Assembly (NCBI GenBank): GCA_902729315.2
Contig: LR746274.1
Coordinates: 5,949,037-6,013,036, forward strand
DNA from: Spirodela intermedia
Lineage: Eukaryota > Streptophyta > Magnoliopsida > Alismatales > Araceae
Length of the DNA stretch: 64,000 nt
Reading direction: 5' to 3'
The notes beneath the pieces are model-generated. The model was not told where the DNA came from, made no database searches, and saw only the letters and a list, made by a program, of their open reading frames with translations. Positions 60,088 through 64,000 of this stretch are shown here, piece by piece (position 1 is the first letter of the stretch; each line of letters starts with the position of its first letter). A program made the position numbers and the translations under genes.

Positions 60088-60180
60088 TCTGTGTTACTAC
60101 CACGAGGAAGGTAGGGAGAGCGGTCTGTCGTCTTCCGCCGCACGACTCCCGGTTCAGATGTGGGACCCTCTAAGAAAATG
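58619..60180 (-). promoter_or_regulatory. 5' leader and upstream region of DUF936 gene
   Basis: Contains a GA tract at about 59,043-59,080 (CT on the transcribed strand, common in plant leaders) and a possible leader donor CAG|GTTAGG near 59,010. CT-rich stretches follow at 59,838-59,862 and 59,985-60,090. Open frames here are low-complexity or lack family resemblance, so none is called. Confidence 0.45.
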
Positions 60181-61270
60181 ACCCGAAAACAACTCCGTAT
60201 AATCTCTTAACAGCTAAATAACACATTTAATAAAATGACCAAAGTATTATGAACAGTATTAATCAGCTAATCACGTGAATTACTCCATTTAAAAGAATTA
60301 TGTCCTTGTCTGACTGGCTCCTCCATCAAACTTGCCACTTTTATATAATAATTTCACATAGACCCTAAAAATGTTTTTTATTAACTAGTTGCCCGGACCT
60401 AGTGCATTCCTCCGCTGCTTTTTTTGCGAAAACATCCTCCTCAGACATTTTCATTTTTTTGAAACTCCCCTCGCAAGCAACGGATAACGTGCTATCGGCG
60501 GCCCTCGCCTGCCAGATGGCGCCAATTCACGTAGTCCGCGGCAGGCGGCCGCCGCCGCCGCCGCCGAAAACTTCCTAATAAACAGTGAAAGATCTGAGCG
60601 AGTACAATCGAATGGATCTATTCGCCCTCCTTTGGAAGAGGCCCCACTCGAGAAGCAGGCTTGACCGAATGGACGGATGAGATCTTTTCCATGTGGACGA
60701 GGGGGGACTGATCCGAAGGCCCATCTTATCATCGTCAACGCAGATACCATTGACCAGATAGTGGGAACAAATTAACAGTTATCCCCTGGGAAAAATCCAA
60801 AATAATTTCCTACCCATTGTCAACAGATATTTGGGAGGACCGGAATCCGTTCACACAGACCCTCCACCGAACCTCAATAATTTCCGGTTGGCGGTGGGTT
60901 CTTGGGGGGGTGGACCCCACCTCAACTTTGGCACTATGAGTCACGTGGCTTTTAAAACGGGGAGACTAATTCAACCGCCACGTGTCAACCATTGCTTCGC
61001 GAAACGCGCAACGTGGGGGCGGTGGGTCCTCGAAGTTCCACTTAATATACGCCTTTAAAATCAAAATACCTAAAAGCATACCTGACGTGTGGCCGAATGT
61101 TGATATGCCACGTGTCTGATCCCCATTTGTCCGGATGCTCTGGTTCGGTTCTGCTTGACGGATTCCTGGTTCGGTCCGTCGGGAAGCCGTGGAGCTGATA
61201 GGTAGCAAAATCGATGTTTTATTTATATTCAATAAAAATAAATCGATTTTATTATAAAAAAGAATAAATA
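60181..61270. other. GC-rich intergenic region with G-box cluster
   Basis: Three CACGTG cores at 60,942, 60,979 and 61,109, the latter two as CACGTGTC, and an ACGTGT at 61,085. A (GCC)n run lies near 60,548. An open frame of 99 codons on the minus strand (60,451-60,750) resembles nothing I know and is partly built on the GCC run. Possibly a promoter of an unplaced gene. Confidence 0.4.
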
Positions 61271-61782
61271 GAGGACAGGTCCACTGGGCCGGCCAGGGCC
61301 TCGAGAACCTCTCTAAACTGATTTCGGGCCTTAAAAAAGCCCGAAAACGGCTGGAGTTGTGGACCCCATAAGCTTATCCACAAGGTTCATGCCAGTGGTG
61401 GGCCCCGGTCAGGTTGGGCCCATCATGATGTGGGCAAGGCTCCCCTTTCCAAGGAAGAATGATGAAATAATATACGGCCCATTTGAAGGCAGGCTTTTGT
61501 GGTGGGCTGGGCTCCAATTTCCAATATTTTTTATGATGCCGGGCCCACATTTATTGGGATGCGCAATGCTTGGTATTGGGCCAAGAGAACCCGAGACAGC
61601 TCAAGCCCATGAGGTTCATTCCTCTAATCGATGCTTCCCAGGAAAAACATTAATTTGAAAGACAACACTAAGATTATTTTGTACTCGCCTTTATAGCCTT
61701 TGATTCAATTATTTTTTATTTTGTCCCTTCCGTTTCAGGACTGCTTCCCCATCATTTATCCCCCTAATGTAGCCCAGGTAAG
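61271..61782. other. intergenic, rich in GGGCC motifs
   Basis: Several GGGCC/TGGGCC motifs (near 61,286, 61,415 and 61,579) but no gene that I can support. Confidence 0.35.
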
Positions 61783-61990
61783 AAACTTTCCTCTCTCCTT
61801 CTCTCTCTCTCTCTCTCTCTCTCTCCCTCCCTCCCTCCCTCCCTCCCTCCCTCCCTCTCTCTCTCTCTCCCTCCCTCTCCCTCCCTCTCCCTCCCTCCCT
61901 CTCTCTCTCCCTCTCCCTCTCCCTCTCCCTCCCTCTCTCTCTCTCTCTCTCTCCCTCCCTCCCTCCCTCCCTCTCTCTCTCTCTCTCTCT
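61783..61990 (+). repeat. (CT)n/(CCCT)n low-complexity tract
   Basis: About 208 bp of mixed CT and CCCT repeats. The open frames on both strands here (Ser/Leu/Pro or Arg/Glu/Gly repeats) are products of the repeat. Confidence 0.95.
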
Positions 61991-63042
61991 ATCACTAATT
62001 TAGTATGAAAAGAAACATGATAAGCCTTTATTATTCAAGTTGGGGCTGTGGCCTAGGGGCGCCAACCACTATGTGATTTACATTGCTCACTATAATTAAA
62101 GGCAAGAGAGGCCTTGGTTATCCTTAATGACACAAAACAGCCTTCTTCTCTGCCAAAAAACTAAATTCTCTTGCTCAAAAGGGCCATCCAGCTTTATAAG
62201 GCTAATGCCTCCCAATATTAGATGAACCCTCATAGTCGCCTTAACCTTCGATGTGATAGCTTGATAATGTGGCAGATGAGATTTGGTAGGTCACAACCTC
62301 TTTGTTAGCCTCATTCTGCTCCTACCACTTGTCAAGTGTCTACATCAATACTACTTCATGCTGCGCTACATTGCTGTGTCACACACCTCTTCGTGCACAT
62401 CGCTCGTGCCATGTTATGACATATCATACCATTGGTCTTTGAGGATCATGAGATGCTCCCTTGAACTTGCCTCTATCTTGACATAGTCAACACTAACTCA
62501 TGTCACACTGGGCTGACACACACAACATAACACACATAGTTCCCCAAAAGTTTACAAATACTTCTCACAAACCTTGTCTTTGCAATCCCTTGAGTCATGA
62601 GTGTCAATATAAATGTCATGGGCCTTGTTCTATCTTGGTGGTGTCGTATGTCTAAATCACATGCACAAATGTGTGAGCTTCATGCATGTCAATGATGCAT
62701 GTCGTGTCATGTCATGTCGTGTCATGCTTGTGTGCCACACTTTGAACCTCATGCCTTCAATCTAAGGGGTGTTTCAAGGGTTATTTGGGAGCACTTAACA
62801 CATCAAATGGCAAGTCAATGATGTGCTATGATGTTTGTCATTGGATGTGTTTACTAACTAATAGTTGTTGTCTAGTATAAATTATTATTTTCATATGGGT
62901 TTTAAATAAACAACGGCTAGTTAATTACAAGCGAATTGGCTGAGCTATCCTAGTCAATTGGACTGCTCCAGTCACTATTCAATCCATATCTGAACTATGA
63001 CAAACCTATATATGTCTTGCCACATGGTTATCCCATAAGCAC

Positions 63043-63086
<44 letters not shown>

Positions 63087-63764
63087 CTATATATATAAAG
63101 ATAGAGCACTAACTTGAAACCCGTTTCTCTAGGCTATTCCAGCCCGGTTTCGTCAACAAAGTGAGTCAACATGGTAAGGAAGACCCAACAACTGAAGAAC
63201 AAGAATTTCTCAAGGCAACTCGATTAGCCTGCCATGTATTAGGCGAGAGATTCATCTCCTTCCCTGACCTCTCTCTCTCTCTAGGACAGGTATTAGGCGT
63301 TGAGGAGCGAGAAATTCATCCCGGCCTGTTGACGAACGATGCCACGGGAGCCCACTGAGGTCGTTAGAGTTTAAAAATCGGGTTTCTGTTCACTCGAGGG
63401 TCAGGGAGGCTTTCTTCTTCTTTCCTGCTCCTCCTACTCCGCCTCCCACCTGCGCTCAAAAGGGTCATCTGCCAAAGCCAAAGCACGCGAGCGAGAAAGA
63501 AAAGCAGCAAGAAAAGAGAGAACCCCGTTGCCCACCACCTTCCCCCCATCTCTCTCTCTCTCACTCTCTCTCTAGACCGTGGAGCTCACCGGGGTCTCAT
63601 CGTCTCCTACTCCCCCACAATCTCTCTCTCTCTCTCTCTAGACTATGGAGCTCACCTGGGTCTGATCAACTGCCACCGCCGTCTCCAACCCCAGAAGCAG
63701 GTCTCCTCTCCGATGTATCTCCATTCGCTGTTCACTCTAGAAAAGGAGGAATCAAAGTCCAGGT
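61991..63764 (+). other. intergenic and probable 5' leader of right-edge gene
   Basis: A TGTCATGTCG-type short repeat lies at about 62,690-62,735 and a CT microsatellite at 63,045-63,083. Direct repeats of about 65 bp occur near 63,236 and 63,289 (tattaggcg...attcatc), and of 66 bp starting near 63,573 and 63,639 (tagac..tggagctcacc). The CT-rich stretches just before 63,765 are typical of a leader. No other gene is seen. Confidence 0.45.
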
Positions 63765-64000
63765 ATGGAGGAGTTGCAGGGTCTTCTCTTCATCGTTTCC
63801 TTGAGGATTTCTCTGGAATTCACGAGGGGATGTCGGCTCCGCAGGAAGCGGTGGTACCAGCGGGCGATGGAGGCCGCCGCCCTGTGGACGCCTGCGCCCA
63901 AGCCGGCGCCACCGGCGCCGGCGGCGGAGGTCGCCGGCAGGAGACTGAGAAAGTCGTCTTCTTTGAGGGCGGGGGCCGCTTCCTTCACACGGGCCTGCCT
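63765..64000 (+). CDS. 5' end of a protein gene of unknown function, runs off window
   Basis: Open from the ATG at 63,765 to the window end (78 codons), with an in-frame stop upstream at 63,738. High third-position GC, unlike the repeats. N-terminus MEELQGLLFIVSLRISLEF, then basic (RLRRKRWYQRA), a Pro/Ala stretch and a basic-Ser segment (RRLRKSSSLRAG, FTRAC). I do not recognise the family. An alternative frame on the minus strand (63,752-63,988) is also open and cannot be excluded, but the CT-rich leader and base composition favour the plus strand. Confidence 0.4.
   Translation, partial: MEELQGLLFIVSLRISLEFTRGCRLRRKRWYQRAMEAAALWTPAPKPAPPAPAAEVAGRRLRKSSSLRAGAASFTRAC

Noticed and set aside
60451-60750. 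99-codon minus-strand frame as a possible mitochondrial protein
   Set aside because: Poly-Ala from a GCC repeat, no recognised domain and no splice or leader evidence; noted only as part of an unassigned region.
61756-61995. Arg/Glu/Gly- and Ser/Leu/Pro-repeat frames
   Set aside because: Product of the (CT)n/(CCCT)n repeat on either strand.

Overview
The window looks like nuclear DNA of a flowering plant. It has plant-type genes with GT-AG introns, a coding repertoire found in land plants (a DUF936 protein, mitochondrial ribosomal protein mL43, a DUF218-domain membrane protein), long CT/GA microsatellites, and a dense nest of Athila-type Ty3/gypsy LTR retrotransposons. I cannot assign a species. 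Nothing suggests bacterial, organellar or viral origin.

Positions 1-45,100 are repeat-dominated. Two LTR families recur; the names here are mine. LTR-B (about 1.9 kb, TGTTAAAG...CA) belongs to a decayed element with gag and pol whose right LTR ends at 19,054. LTR-A (about 1.6 kb, TGATAAG...TCA) belongs to a non-autonomous family with a gag-like region and an extra acidic reading frame but no protease, reverse transcriptase or integrase. LTR-A copies sit inside the B element: a minus-strand copy in its 5' LTR, a solo LTR in gag (target-site duplication tgcaa), and a full 7.6-kb element in the 3' end of pol (atagt/atggt). Further right are a minus-strand, internally deleted A element (19,402-24,989), a triple nest at 25,955-29,460, solo LTRs at 29,752, 40,680 and 43,244, a minus-strand LTR-B (31,585-33,101), and an LTR-B with a nested LTR-A (34,862-37,505).

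Between about 33,930 and 45,095 these elements are embedded in a decayed, unprocessed duplicate of the mL43 locus. The apparently intact copy lies at 53,009-54,458.

Positions 46,979-64,000 are the genic part. Three minus-strand genes are supported with exon boundaries: the DUF218 protein (3 coding exons, 358 aa), mL43 (3 exons, 121 aa) and a DUF936 protein (4 exons, 741 aa with the best model). A plus-strand gene of unknown function starts at 63,765 and leaves the window. Spacers carry CT/GA tracts, a TGGGCC cluster upstream of mL43 and a G-box cluster near 60.9-61.1 kb. The three housekeeping-type genes are not an operon and show no shared pathway.
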